Shown one piece after another: positions 35,770-45,511 of a DNA stretch of 50,510 nt; positions within the stretch are counted from its first letter, which is position 1; every line of letters starts with the position of its first letter. The stretch is from NCBI GenBank assembly GCA_964654015.1, contig CAZZHQ010000008.1:1-50510 (forward strand), written 5' to 3'. The notes under the pieces are model-generated. The model was not told the origin of the DNA, did no database searches, and saw only the letters and a list, made by a program, of their open reading frames with translations. This DNA is from JAUUZT01 sp964654015. GTDB lineage: Bacteria > Chloroflexota > Dehalococcoidia > GIF9 > AB-539-J10. A program made the position numbers and the translations under genes.

Positions 35770-37152
35770 ATGTCTCAGGGAAGAACACTTCCTCAAGACA
35801 TCGAAGCCGAAGAAGCAGTAAACGGCTCTTTGCTTATTGACCCTGATGCTATATTAAAGGTAGCGGGTAATCTAAAGGCAGAGGATTTTTTTTCAGAAAC
35901 AAATCGTTGGATTTACCAAGCTTGTATCACATTATACCAACGCAATAATGCCATAAACCAGGTTACTGTTGCTCATGAATTATTGCATCAGAATAAATTT
36001 GAGCAAGCTAGTGGCTCTAGCTATCTCAGCCATCTAATCTCTGTAGTACCAACATCCCTGCATATTGAATATTACGCTCAAATAGTTTCCAGGATGGCAG
36101 TAATGCGGCGTCTCATATCTGCAGCAGACCAGATTTCAACTATCGGCTATAATGCCGGGCCAGACATTGATATGAGCCTCAGCAAAGCTGAGGATCTTCT
36201 CTTTCAGGTCAGAACAGGGCAAGATTTCAGGGAGTTCAGTTCAATCCGTGATTTGCTAGATAAATATTTCGATGAAAAAGGGGTGTCTGTAAAGCCACAA
36301 GACGCACATGAAGGACGCATTTTATCTGGTTATACCAGATTAGATGCCATACTTGGAGGATTTCATAAATCAGACCTAATCATACTGGCGTCCAGACCCA
36401 GTCTGGGCAAAACCAGTCTGGCACTGAATATCGCCAGAAATGTCGCCGTTAACCAGGGTGCCTGCGTTGCTATTTTTAGTTTAGAGATGTCAAAGGAATC
36501 TGTGACCGAACGCTTTTTATCCAGCGAATCCGGAGTTGATTCGCACTATATCCGACTACGACGCTTCACCGAAAAGGATGAAGCGAAGATAATGGAAGCA
36601 AGTGGCTTGCTTTCTGAAACGGCGATTTATATAGATGACTCACCTCAGATTCAGGCCGTCGACATTAGGAGTAAAGCTAAACGCCTTCAGTTTGAACACA
36701 AGATCGACCTGGTGATAATAGACTATATACAATTGATATCAGGCAGCGGTAGAAATGAGAACCGTGTACAGGAATTAGCTAAGATAACACGATCGCTAAA
36801 GATAATGGCCAGGGAGCTTGATATCCCAGTACTGGCTCTATCACAACTTAGCCGGGCAGTGGAATGGAGACCAGGACAAAAACCACAACTTTCAGACCTG
36901 CGGGAAAGTGGTACCATAGAGCAAGACGCAGATATCGTCTGTTTCATTTATAGAGAGGATAAGACAATTAGTGAAGAGGATTGGGATAAAGCACATGTTT
37001 TGGATGGCAAGATATATCCTCGGGATATAGCAGAAATAATGATATCCAAGCATCGTAATGGTCCACTGGGCGAGGTTAAACTACATTTTTCAAATAGATT
37101 TGTAAAATTTGAAAATATAGAGGGAGTAAATGCTCCAGTTCCTGCCAAATAG
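35770..37152 (+). CDS. dnaB: replicative DNA helicase
   Basis: DnaB unwinds DNA at the replication fork. The 460-aa protein has the N-terminal primase-binding domain (LPQDIEAEEAVNGSLL) and the RecA-like motor with ASRPSLGKTSLALN (Walker A), VIIDYIQLI (Walker B) and SQLSRAVEWRPGQKP. SDLRESGTIEQDAD follows the motor motifs. No intein is present. It is followed 12 bases later by a DnaD-like gene and a loader gene, which together form a Gram-positive-type primosome operon. Confidence 0.97.
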   Translation: MSQGRTLPQDIEAEEAVNGSLLIDPDAILKVAGNLKAEDFFSETNRWIYQACITLYQRNNAINQVTVAHELLHQNKFEQASGSSYLSHLISVVPTSLHIEYYAQIVSRMAVMRRLISAADQISTIGYNAGPDIDMSLSKAEDLLFQVRTGQDFREFSSIRDLLDKYFDEKGVSVKPQDAHEGRILSGYTRLDAILGGFHKSDLIILASRPSLGKTSLALNIARNVAVNQGACVAIFSLEMSKESVTERFLSSESGVDSHYIRLRRFTEKDEAKIMEASGLLSETAIYIDDSPQIQAVDIRSKAKRLQFEHKIDLVIIDYIQLISGSGRNENRVQELAKITRSLKIMARELDIPVLALSQLSRAVEWRPGQKPQLSDLRESGTIEQDADIVCFIYREDKTISEEDWDKAHVLDGKIYPRDIAEIMISKHRNGPLGEVKLHFSNRFVKFENIEGVNAPVPAK

Positions 37153-37163
37153 GAGTCATATAC

Positions 37164-37865
37164 ATGCATTACGACAGTAAAGAAAAGCTATCGATAAACA
37201 AAACAGGGGTAAGTGTACCGGAATCTTTCTTTACTCAAATAATGCCGGTTATACGCGACGTTATCGAGCTTAAGGTTATACTGTATATTTTTCATTGTCT
37301 CAGTCAGAAACCTATAGATCCAGCCTTTATGACATATAATGAATTACTATCCTCTGGGCCCGCATTCCTTTTAATAACAAAGAATGATTTAACGAAAGCC
37401 CTAGAAACAGCGGTCGAGGATGAAGCTTTGCTTCATTTAAGCATCGGACTGAAAAGCAAACAGCAGGATATCTACTTCGTTAATATTGAATCTAATAGAG
37501 AGATAATTGAGCAAATCAAACGAGGAGAACTCTCGTTGAAACAGCTCTCTGGCATCCCCAGAGAAGAACAAGCCCATCAGCAATCATCTAATATTTTTGT
37601 TATTTACGAGCAAAACATAGGTATGATAACTCCCATACTCAGTGATGAATTGAAAGCGGCAACGGAGCTATATCCAACACAATGGATCGAGGAAGCTATT
37701 AAAGAGGCGGTTTTATTAAACAAGCGAAGCTGGAGATATATCGCTCGTATTCTGGAACGATGGGCAAAGGAAGGTAAAAGTATTGGAGCGGATAGACAAG
37801 GTAATAAAAAGAGTAGCACCAATAAATACATCAGTGGTAAATACGGACACCTCGTTAAAAGATAA
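37164..37865 (+). CDS. DnaD-domain primosomal protein
   Basis: DnaD-family proteins remodel DNA and help load the helicase. The 233-aa protein begins with a winged-helix-like region (VPESFFTQIMPVIRDVIELK). It ends with the C-terminal helical DnaD domain: YEQNIGMITPILSDEL, then YPTQWIEEAIKEAV and SWRYIARILERWAKEGK. Its last 83 bases overlap the start of the loader gene in another frame. Order and coupling with dnaB and a DnaC/DnaI-like gene support a primosome role. Confidence 0.85.
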   Translation: MHYDSKEKLSINKTGVSVPESFFTQIMPVIRDVIELKVILYIFHCLSQKPIDPAFMTYNELLSSGPAFLLITKNDLTKALETAVEDEALLHLSIGLKSKQQDIYFVNIESNREIIEQIKRGELSLKQLSGIPREEQAHQQSSNIFVIYEQNIGMITPILSDELKAATELYPTQWIEEAIKEAVLLNKRSWRYIARILERWAKEGKSIGADRQGNKKSSTNKYISGKYGHLVKR

Positions 37866-39183
37866 GGTTAGCCACGGTTCTTCCCCGATACCATCTAACC
37901 CTGATGATACTGCTGGTACGCAGAGTGATTTTTGCACTATATGTAATGGAATTGGTTTTGTTTATCCGCGGTTAGACTCTGGTCAGCTTGATTATAGCCA
38001 GGTAGTGCCCTGTCAATGCCAGAGTAATAAACTTCATGATAAGAAACTGGAACGCCTTCAGCGATATAGTAATATTGGTTCGTTGGCACAATTCACTTTC
38101 GACAAGTTGGCTCCCAAAGAAATGAAGGACAGTTCAGGCATGGATGACTGCTTTACTCAGGCTTATCAGGCCGCCAAAGCCTTTGCTGATTATCCGAAAG
38201 GCTGGCTGGTTCTGTCTGGCCCCAGTAGCAGCGGAAAAACACCGCTGGCATGCGCCATTGTGAACCAGCAACTAAACTCTGGACAGCCTGCCTTTTACAT
38301 TGGAGTAGCTGATTTATTGGACCATTTACGTTCTACTTTTGGACCATCAAGTACTGTCAGTTATGATGAGTTTTTTGAACAGGTCAAGAATACACCTCTG
38401 CTAGTACTCGATGATATGCGTATTGAGCCTGACACCTCTTGGGCTAAAGAGAAACTGGAACAATTGCTGAATCACCGCTTCAATGGACGCATGGCTACGG
38501 TGATAACCACTGACATACCCTTGAGCAAATTTGATGAGCGTTTGCGTAACCGTTTTGAAGATAATAGTTTATGCCATACATATACAATCGTTAGTAGATT
38601 ATCAATGCAGCGCCTGGGCAATTTACCTCCGGGACTATTGCAGAGCATGTCCTTTAACAATTTTGACCATAAACGATTGGAATTGCCTTTGGAACAGCGT
38701 CAAAATCTACAACAAGCACTCAGCATAGCAAAGGACTTCGCTAAAAACACAGAAGGCTGGCTGATACTTCAAGGGATAAACGGCTGTGGCAAGACCCACC
38801 TGGCAGCATCTATTGTAAATTATAGATTATCACAAGGCTTGTCTAGCTTTTTCATTTTTGTTCCTGACTTACTGGATTTACTGCGCTCTTCATTCAGCAA
38901 CACTAGTAAGATACCCTATGATGAATTTTTTAATATCGTTAAAGAAAGTCCACTGTTGGTACTGGATGATTTTGGGCAGCAATCATCCACTCCATGGGCA
39001 CAAGAAAAGTTATACCAACTGATAAATCATCGTTACAACCTCAGACTCCCAATGGTCATCACCACTTGTTTATCGCTTGAGGAAATAGAGACAAGGATAA
39101 GTTCTCGCATGGTAGATCCCAAGCTGAGTATGGTATTCAACATCATCGCACCTGATTACCGAGGCGATATCGGAAATAGTTGA
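37783..39183 (+). CDS. double-AAA+ DnaC/DnaI-like helicase loader
   Basis: DnaC/DnaI proteins are AAA+ ATPases that place the replicative helicase on DNA. This 466-aa protein carries two such modules in a row, about twice the usual content. The N-terminus has a zinc-like set C51, C54, C77, C79. Module 1 (about 100-270) has Walker A GPSSSGKTP (K152) and Walker B LLVLDD (206-211). Module 2 (about 290-455) has GINGCGKTH (K337) and LLVLDDFG (391-398). The two align along their whole length, including YDEFF and NHR landmarks. The start is TTG, with AAAGGAAGG upstream. It overlaps the DnaD-like gene by 83 bases. Confidence 0.85.
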   Translation: MERIDKVIKRVAPINTSVVNTDTSLKDKVSHGSSPIPSNPDDTAGTQSDFCTICNGIGFVYPRLDSGQLDYSQVVPCQCQSNKLHDKKLERLQRYSNIGSLAQFTFDKLAPKEMKDSSGMDDCFTQAYQAAKAFADYPKGWLVLSGPSSSGKTPLACAIVNQQLNSGQPAFYIGVADLLDHLRSTFGPSSTVSYDEFFEQVKNTPLLVLDDMRIEPDTSWAKEKLEQLLNHRFNGRMATVITTDIPLSKFDERLRNRFEDNSLCHTYTIVSRLSMQRLGNLPPGLLQSMSFNNFDHKRLELPLEQRQNLQQALSIAKDFAKNTEGWLILQGINGCGKTHLAASIVNYRLSQGLSSFFIFVPDLLDLLRSSFSNTSKIPYDEFFNIVKESPLLVLDDFGQQSSTPWAQEKLYQLINHRYNLRLPMVITTCLSLEEIETRISSRMVDPKLSMVFNIIAPDYRGDIGNS

Positions 39184-39271
39184 AGATAAAATCAGTACCA
39201 TCCAAGATAATAAAGAATATATATTTAGCGAAGATTAACCTGTAATCGATTCCGTTAGAGGTGATTAGATA

Positions 39272-40378
39272 ATGAAAATTACAGATATTAAGGCTATACC
39301 TCTCTCTATACCATTAAAGGAGGACCCTGCTGTTTCCTCCGGATCAGTTTCATCCATAGCATCTGCTAAGGCTAGCTCTTTTCATGTTCTGGTAAAAATA
39401 CAAACAGATGAAGGCATAACCGGTTATGGAGAGGCTTTCCGTTTCACCCCTGGTGTGGTCTGTAAATTTATTGAGGAGGCCCTCAAACCTCTACTTCTGA
39501 ATAAAAATCCCTTACAGATTGCAAAATTGTGGGACATTATGTTTCAAACAACCTTCCGCTATGGCAGGAAAGGCTTGGCGATTCAGTGTATCAGTGGAAT
39601 AGAAATAGCCCTATGGGATATTCTCGGTAAATATAGAAACCTCCCTGTCTACGAAATGTTTGGAGGTTTATGTCGAGACAAAGCCAAGGCCTACGCCAGC
39701 CTGCTACGTTACAACAGTACTGAAGATGTAGCCAGAGCAGCAATGGGTTTCGTGGAGCAGGGTTATACAGCTATAAAGTTACATCAAATTGACGTGGAAT
39801 CGGTTAAAGCAGTACGTGAAGTAATACCTGAGTACATCACGCTGATGCTAGACGTCAATGGTGCATGGTCTCCCAGAGAGACATTGGAAAAAATAAAGGA
39901 ATTAGAACCATATAGGTTGCTATGGCTGGAGGAACCGGTACGTCCGATGGATGATTATGATGGACTAGCCCATGTAACTGCTAATAGTAGTATCAGGATT
40001 GCCGCTGGAGAAAATGAATATACCAATTATGGTTTCAAGGAGATGGTAGAGAAACGATCTGTAGACATCCTGCAACCTGACGTTATAAAGGCAGGAGGAT
40101 TACTTGAGTGCCGTAAGATCCTGAGCATTGCTGAAACATGGAACCTGCAGCTTATTCCCCATTCCTTCTGTTTTGGACCAGGGATTGCAGCTACTCTACA
40201 TTTTAGCCTGAGCAATATGGGAAGTGAATATATCGAGATAAATGCCGTGCCACTTGAACAATCCTATATATACCCCTCTTTACGCCCAGAGAAAGGATAT
40301 CTGATACCAACAGAAAAACCAGGTCTGGGTATCGAGATAGATGAGGACGTAGTAAATAGCCACCCATATACCGGCTAA
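39272..40378 (+). CDS. enolase-superfamily enzyme, mandelate racemase-like
   Basis: This is a magnesium-dependent dehydratase, racemase or cycloisomerase of 368 aa. Metal ligands are D194 (LMLDVNGAW), E220 (LLWLEEPV) and E247 (AAGENEY). The D270 (LQPDV) and H297 (IPHSF) pair and E322 (YIEIN) match the mandelate racemase group, which takes a proton from the alpha carbon of an acid sugar. On the opposite face the usual KxK motif reads K169-L-H171. The N-terminal capping domain is complete. The substrate cannot be assigned; no sugar-acid genes are near. Confidence 0.87.
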   Translation: MKITDIKAIPLSIPLKEDPAVSSGSVSSIASAKASSFHVLVKIQTDEGITGYGEAFRFTPGVVCKFIEEALKPLLLNKNPLQIAKLWDIMFQTTFRYGRKGLAIQCISGIEIALWDILGKYRNLPVYEMFGGLCRDKAKAYASLLRYNSTEDVARAAMGFVEQGYTAIKLHQIDVESVKAVREVIPEYITLMLDVNGAWSPRETLEKIKELEPYRLLWLEEPVRPMDDYDGLAHVTANSSIRIAAGENEYTNYGFKEMVEKRSVDILQPDVIKAGGLLECRKILSIAETWNLQLIPHSFCFGPGIAATLHFSLSNMGSEYIEINAVPLEQSYIYPSLRPEKGYLIPTEKPGLGIEIDEDVVNSHPYTG

Positions 40379-40451
40379 GAAAAGTTAAATTCATATTGCA
40401 ATCGATAGATACGGCTGTTAAAATACATAATCGTTAATCTGAGAATCTAGT

Positions 40452-40982
40452 ATGGTTGAGTCTGAAGTTCTAGTCCTTAATCAAAGTTACGAACCTCTCA
40501 ATTTATGTCGTGTTCGCCGGGCGGTAGTATTGGTTTTTCGGGGAGCAGCTGAAGTCCTGGAAAACGGCAGAGGTGAGCTACATTCGTCTACGCAAATATT
40601 CACTATACCTTCGGTAATTCGTCTAGTTTATCGGGTTAAGCGTCCGCGACATCAGAGGAAACTAACCAGGTTGGAGGTTTTCTATCGTGATAAATTCACT
40701 TGCCAATATTGTGGCAAATATGGGACTGATCTCACTCTAGACCATGTGATACCACGGCGCCTTGGAGGGGAACATTGTTGGGAAAACTTGGTTAGCGCCT
40801 GTAGTCGTTGTAATCGACGTAAGGGTGGGCATCTTTTAGAACAGGCAGGCATGAAGCTGCTGAAACAACCGCAAGCGCCTCATAATGATGGCTTCTATAT
40901 CCCTCATAATTACGCCAACAGACATGACGAGTGGCGTAAATACCTGTCTTACTACCAGTTCAACTCGTTGAGTGTCAACTGA
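40452..40982 (+). CDS. HNH endonuclease-family protein
   Basis: The 176-aa protein has a classic HNH fold with zinc: FTCQYCGKYGTDLTLDHVIP, then GGEHCWENLVSACSRCN, giving two CxxC pairs around the DH and N catalytic residues. The N-terminal 60 residues (VLVLNQSYEPLNLCRVRRAV) are typical of the widespread housekeeping group of these proteins in bacteria. Its cellular role is unknown; a DNA-repair or restriction role is only inferred from the fold. The last 31 bases overlap the end of the convergent PSP1 gene. Confidence 0.9.
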   Translation: MVESEVLVLNQSYEPLNLCRVRRAVVLVFRGAAEVLENGRGELHSSTQIFTIPSVIRLVYRVKRPRHQRKLTRLEVFYRDKFTCQYCGKYGTDLTLDHVIPRRLGGEHCWENLVSACSRCNRRKGGHLLEQAGMKLLKQPQAPHNDGFYIPHNYANRHDEWRKYLSYYQFNSLSVN

Positions 40983-41764
40983 TGAAATACTTCGCTATCG
41001 ATTAGTTTCACTTTAACTGTCTCTTTCAATAAGTTAAGCTCAGTCACTTTACCTTCACCAAATGGTGTTGTCACCTGCTGACGTAACCTGGGCATCTTCT
41101 TGAATACCGCCGCATATTCTTTATTTTCATAGGTTAGACAACATAATAGACGACCACAAACACCTGATATCTTGGTCGGGTTCAGGCTCAAACCTTGTTG
41201 CTTGGCCATTTTAATGGAAACAGGGCAGAATTCTTTTAAAAATGTCCTGCAGCAAAGTATTAAGCCACATTTTCCAATGCCCCCAATTAGTTTTGCCTCG
41301 TCTCTAGATCCAACCTGCCTCAGTTCCACCCGTGCTCTAAGGCGTCTGCTTAATTTGCCTACCAGACTTCGAAAATTAACATTCCCGTTAGCATGAAAAA
41401 TAATAGTATAATTACCATTATCAGGATTATAGTGAGCCGAGATAGTTTTCAACTCCAGTTTTACCTGCTCTACCATTTTTCTGCACTCATCCAGCGCCTC
41501 TTTTTCCTTTTGCTGACAGACCACCTCCATATCTTCATCACTGGCTCGTCTGCTCACAGTCATCAATAGCTTATGAATGTCATCGCTCTCCTCAGTGTTT
41601 TCTAATTCCTCAATAGCACTAACCCTGGCGAGCTCTAGCCCTCGATGCGTATCTACCATCACATAATCATTAACCTGCAGGTCAATATCATGGGGATCAT
41701 ATTGAACATTGCTAACGTTATTAAAAATGCGAACTTTAATTATTTTACTCACAATTCGCCTCAC
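40952..41764 (-). CDS. ricT: PSP1-domain protein (RicT/YaaT-like)
   Basis: RicT (YaaT) of Bacillus joins RicA and RicF in an Fe-S complex that affects RNA maturation and development. The 270-aa protein shows the family pattern MVDTHRGLELARV near the start, and the Cys-rich centre GKCGLILCCRTFLKEFCPVS followed by GVCGRLLCCLTYE. The gene starts inside the end of holB (four-base overlap), the usual neighbour. Whether RicA and RicF partners exist is not visible here. Confidence 0.92.
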   Translation of the reverse strand: MRRIVSKIIKVRIFNNVSNVQYDPHDIDLQVNDYVMVDTHRGLELARVSAIEELENTEESDDIHKLLMTVSRRASDEDMEVVCQQKEKEALDECRKMVEQVKLELKTISAHYNPDNGNYTIIFHANGNVNFRSLVGKLSRRLRARVELRQVGSRDEAKLIGGIGKCGLILCCRTFLKEFCPVSIKMAKQQGLSLNPTKISGVCGRLLCCLTYENKEYAAVFKKMPRLRQQVTTPFGEGKVTELNLLKETVKVKLIDSEVFHQLTLNELNW

Positions 41765-42804
41765 TTAGCTAATACCGATATTCTGGGCATGTTGATCATA
41801 AGCGATTCAAATGCCAATCTGGCATTAACATTCCTGGATATTTGCTCTTCGGCTGAATACAGATTAATGATAAAGTCCTTAATGTCAGCAATGCTTATAC
41901 ATTTGGCCTGTTCTTCCAAAACTGCCAGATAATCTATATTAACAACAGTTTCCTGACAATTACCTTTAACAAGCATTAAATCACGCCACCAACTACAAGC
42001 GCTGCCAATAAATCTCATTGCAACTTGCCTGTTTTTGGACACTTCACTGGCTATTTTCCCAGCATATGCAAAGCGCTCTTCAATTCCAGCGCTTAGCAAA
42101 GAGGATATCATATCTATATCACCAAAACGCAGCTCCATCACGCCATTGTCTTCCATGGCAGAAATCGCCCAGCCTGGGCAACCTTGTGACAGATGAGATA
42201 ATAATTCTGCCTTACTTTCTTCAATGCCATAATCTACCTCAAGTATTTCCTTTATTTCGGATAATTTCATAGGCTTTAATTTCAATATTTGGCAGCGTGA
42301 TACAACTGTTGGTAGAAGGAGCGATTCCTCAGAAGAGAGCAACAGCCAGATAACATTGTCAGGTGGCTCCTCCAGTGTTTTTAGCAATCTGTTAGCCGCT
42401 GGAGTAGATAACTGTGCTGTCTCCTCAAAGATGAATACCCTGTATTTCCCTTCATAAGCAGGCATATTTGCCATGTGCTGAAGTTCTCTTATGCAATCAA
42501 TACCTATCTTCGTCCTGGGCGCTACCTCATCCTCATCAGAATTCCGATATAGTTCAGCCGCTAGCTTCAGATTCACAAAAACCACATCAGGATGCTTTCT
42601 CTCTGCGATGTGACGGCATGAACGGCATTGCCCACACGGTGGATCTGCCGACTCACAATTCAATGCTTGAGCCAGCTCAATAGCCAGAGTTTCCTTACCT
42701 ACATGTGGTGGACCAATTAATAGATAGGAATGAGCAACATTCCGCGACTGCATGCCCCTCTTTAACAAGTCTATTATTCGGTCTTGTCCCCTTGTTCGCC
42801 ACAT
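41761..42804 (-). CDS. holB: DNA polymerase III delta' subunit
   Basis: The delta' subunit is part of the clamp loader. The 347-aa protein shows LIGPPHVGKETLA (P-loop), the four-Cys zinc module CESADPPCGQCRSC, RVFIFEETAQLSTPAANRLLKTLEEPP and SRCQILKL. It begins immediately after the lysA stop and overlaps ricT by four bases. Confidence 0.93.
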   Translation of the reverse strand: MWRTRGQDRIIDLLKRGMQSRNVAHSYLLIGPPHVGKETLAIELAQALNCESADPPCGQCRSCRHIAERKHPDVVFVNLKLAAELYRNSDEDEVAPRTKIGIDCIRELQHMANMPAYEGKYRVFIFEETAQLSTPAANRLLKTLEEPPDNVIWLLLSSEESLLLPTVVSRCQILKLKPMKLSEIKEILEVDYGIEESKAELLSHLSQGCPGWAISAMEDNGVMELRFGDIDMISSLLSAGIEERFAYAGKIASEVSKNRQVAMRFIGSACSWWRDLMLVKGNCQETVVNIDYLAVLEEQAKCISIADIKDFIINLYSAEEQISRNVNARLAFESLMINMPRISVLAK

Positions 42805-44130
42805 TTATATCATATCCAGCCTTATTAAATCTTTATAGCTTTCTCGCTTCCGAATAATTTTCGACTTGCCTTTATTGAGAAGCACGATAGCTGGACGAGG
42901 CATTGAATTATAATTACTGGACATAGGAATAGAATAGGCTCCACAAACAGGAATGGCAATAAGGTCCCCGGAAGAGATGGGCGCCAGCTTAGCGTTTTTG
43001 GCCAATATATCACCAGATTCGCATAGTTTACCGGCAATGGTAACAATCTCATTCTCTATATCAGTTACTTTATTAGCCACCAACGTCTCGTATTTAGCAT
43101 CATAGAGGGCGGGGCGAATGTTATCGCTCATACCCCCATCTACACACACATATTTACGGATTCCTAGTATCTCTTTTATAGCACCTACTTTGTAAAGCGC
43201 CACACCAGCCTGAGCCACAATCGCCCTGCCTGGCTCTACGATAAGGCGAGGTAAAGTTAACCCTAAGCTAGAACAATAGTCTTTAACTTTACCAGATAAA
43301 CTCCGGGCATAATCAGTAATCGAAGGCGCCTCATTTCCCATTACATACTGCACAGCGAAGCCACCACCGATGCTGAAATCTTTTAGTTGAAAATCCAGCT
43401 TATTCTTTAGCTCAGCAGCTAAACTCAAAACTAATTCTATTGCCAGCAAATATGGCTCCAACTCAAACAGCGGTGACCCCAGATGAAAATGAAAGCCCGC
43501 AAGTTCCAGGTTAGGAGCAGCTACAATCAGCTTCACCGCATCAGCAGCCTGCCCAGTGGACAAAGGAAAGCCAAATTTACTATCCAGGATACCGGTGCTC
43601 GTGTGTCTATGAGTATGAGGATCCACTCCGGGGTTGATGCGTATCATTACGCGCTGACTGCGCTCCCGTTTGGCCAACAGGCCCTCCAGTAAATCCAGTT
43701 CGTATAAGTTATCCAGCACTATGCAATTAACTCCACAATCCAAAGCCATTTCCATCTCTTGCTGTGTCTTATTATTACCATGGAAATAAACATCAGACAG
43801 AGGGAAATCCACCGAACAGGCAATACTCAATTCTCCAGCTGAAACCACATCAATTCCTAACCCTTCCTCCTTGATTATAAGTGCCATTTTTTGATTCAAG
43901 AAAGCCTTGGAAGCATATACAACTTGCGAGTCGGGGTAGTACAGTGAGAACTCTCTCTTGAACTCCCGGCAGCGATTGCGAAGAGTATATTCATCAAGTA
44001 GATAGAGTGGAGTACCAAACTGTTCTGCCAGGTTAACAACATCGCAGCCACCGACACAAAGATGCCCCCTGTCATTTACCTCAGCTGTCTGGGGAAAAAG
44101 GATTAACTTATGTAACCCATTCATATTCAT
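42805..44130 (-). CDS. lysA: diaminopimelate decarboxylase
   Basis: LysA makes lysine from meso-diaminopimelate with pyridoxal phosphate. The 441-aa protein has a PLP lysine in VVYASKAFLNQ, the HFHLGSPLFE and FSIGGGFAVQY loops, RLIVEPGRAIVA, and the dimer active-site CGAYSIPMSSNYN. The start may be at 44130 or two codons later at 44124. It leads a three-gene leftward operon with holB and ricT. Confidence 0.95.
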   Translation of the reverse strand: MNMNGLHKLILFPQTAEVNDRGHLCVGGCDVVNLAEQFGTPLYLLDEYTLRNRCREFKREFSLYYPDSQVVYASKAFLNQKMALIIKEEGLGIDVVSAGELSIACSVDFPLSDVYFHGNNKTQQEMEMALDCGVNCIVLDNLYELDLLEGLLAKRERSQRVMIRINPGVDPHTHRHTSTGILDSKFGFPLSTGQAADAVKLIVAAPNLELAGFHFHLGSPLFELEPYLLAIELVLSLAAELKNKLDFQLKDFSIGGGFAVQYVMGNEAPSITDYARSLSGKVKDYCSSLGLTLPRLIVEPGRAIVAQAGVALYKVGAIKEILGIRKYVCVDGGMSDNIRPALYDAKYETLVANKVTDIENEIVTIAGKLCESGDILAKNAKLAPISSGDLIAIPVCGAYSIPMSSNYNSMPRPAIVLLNKGKSKIIRKRESYKDLIRLDMI

Positions 44131-44313
44131 CTAAAATAACTATTCATCTTCCAATTTATGGCATTCTGGAAGTAATTCCATTTCCTTTGCACTTACTCGC
44201 CTGATTATATATAGCATCTCCTCGCTAATTTTAATCCATTTGCTTGCATGAATGCCAACCCGGTAAAAGTTCCCTCGCCTTCCAGTAGATGGCAAGTACT
44301 AAAGTTATCTCCT

Positions 44314-45501
44314 TTAGTTCCCCAGCCTGGATATCTGGATTGAATATCCTTTCTCATTGTCACTATATTTCATTATCTGCTCCATCAGCTCATTGCTCCA
44401 GAGATTACTATCGAAAACGCCGGCCAGCGAATTTATATCACTCTGGAAGATCTTTGCCCATTTACCCGCTTCATGAATTATGTTCTCCAGTTCTTTGCTC
44501 TCAATATCACTCTTGCCACGGAATTTCATTTTGTTCACAGAGGTTATTTTTACCTGATATTCACTTCCTCTGATTACATCAATTCCTTCGCGGTGTGCAT
44601 ATTCTATCAATTCAATTTTTACTTTCTCCATTTCCCCGTCGGTACCCTCTCCCCGATTATTCAGAAGCGCAAATCTGTCAACAAGTATAACTCCCTGTTC
44701 ACTATCGTATTCGTTTTTAGTAACGGATTCCTTTTTTACGAAATGCTTTCTAATCGGACAAAGATCAGGATACTCACACCAGTCACATAGACCGGATTCC
44801 CGCGGGGGAAATTCTTGTGTAGACTCAATCTCGTCAATCAGCCTCATTGTATTCCGAGAAAGTTCAAAGATAGCTTCCGGACTGCGTGATGAAACCAACT
44901 CCATGTCAAAAGCAAGATAATGCCAGATCAGATGGATATTATTATAATCCGGCCATTTTTGCTGAACACCAAGCTGGTACAGCGCAAGTTGCCTGTCAGT
45001 ATCGGCATCATTCTGGCTTGGTAGATTTGCCGATGTCTTAAAATCGTGAATCTGAATAATGCCGTCCGGAGTTTTTGATAGGCGGTCAATATAACCAATC
45101 ATACGATATTCATGTGCATCATCCAGGAAAAAACTAACTGACAACTCAGTGTCTATAGTTAAATCTGAATTAAATGGTGAATAGTGACGGTAATATTTGC
45201 CAAGCATTTCTTCCCCACGTGATTTGTAATCCTCTGAGGTTTTATTCTTTTTCACTATAATTATTGAATCATTCCAACGATGCTTCCACAGACCATTAAA
45301 ATGGCTCAGTAGTTCATCCATATTCATATTTACGCCAAACCTGTGGTCGTCATAGCATTTTTTTAGAGACCAATGAACCATCGTGCCCAAGAAACCTTCA
45401 ACAGTTTCAAACTTCCTTTTAATCCTGTCGCGATAGCGCAGTTTATATTTCAGAGGACATTGCTCATATGTACTTAGTAACGAATTAGAATAAGCTGTCA
45501 T
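44314..45501 (-). CDS. PD-(D/E)XK nuclease with iron-sulfur-type cysteines (RecB/Cas4/AddB-like)
   Basis: The 395-aa protein has a RecB-family nuclease core: H43, D139 (MIGYIDRLSK), D153-F-K155 (IHDFKTS) and a Q171-x3-Y175 motif. Four cysteines, C15 (YEQCPLKYK) and C239, C242, C248 (CDWCEYPDLC), match the 4Fe-4S cage of AddB and Cas4. It has no helicase domain and no CRISPR genes nearby. The C-terminal 140 residues are of unknown role. It starts 10 bases after an RNase H-like exonuclease gene, so the two probably act together. Confidence 0.85.
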   Translation of the reverse strand: MTAYSNSLLSTYEQCPLKYKLRYRDRIKRKFETVEGFLGTMVHWSLKKCYDDHRFGVNMNMDELLSHFNGLWKHRWNDSIIIVKKNKTSEDYKSRGEEMLGKYYRHYSPFNSDLTIDTELSVSFFLDDAHEYRMIGYIDRLSKTPDGIIQIHDFKTSANLPSQNDADTDRQLALYQLGVQQKWPDYNNIHLIWHYLAFDMELVSSRSPEAIFELSRNTMRLIDEIESTQEFPPRESGLCDWCEYPDLCPIRKHFVKKESVTKNEYDSEQGVILVDRFALLNNRGEGTDGEMEKVKIELIEYAHREGIDVIRGSEYQVKITSVNKMKFRGKSDIESKELENIIHEAGKWAKIFQSDINSLAGVFDSNLWSNELMEQIMKYSDNEKGYSIQISRLGN

Positions 45502-45511
45502 ATCACCATAA

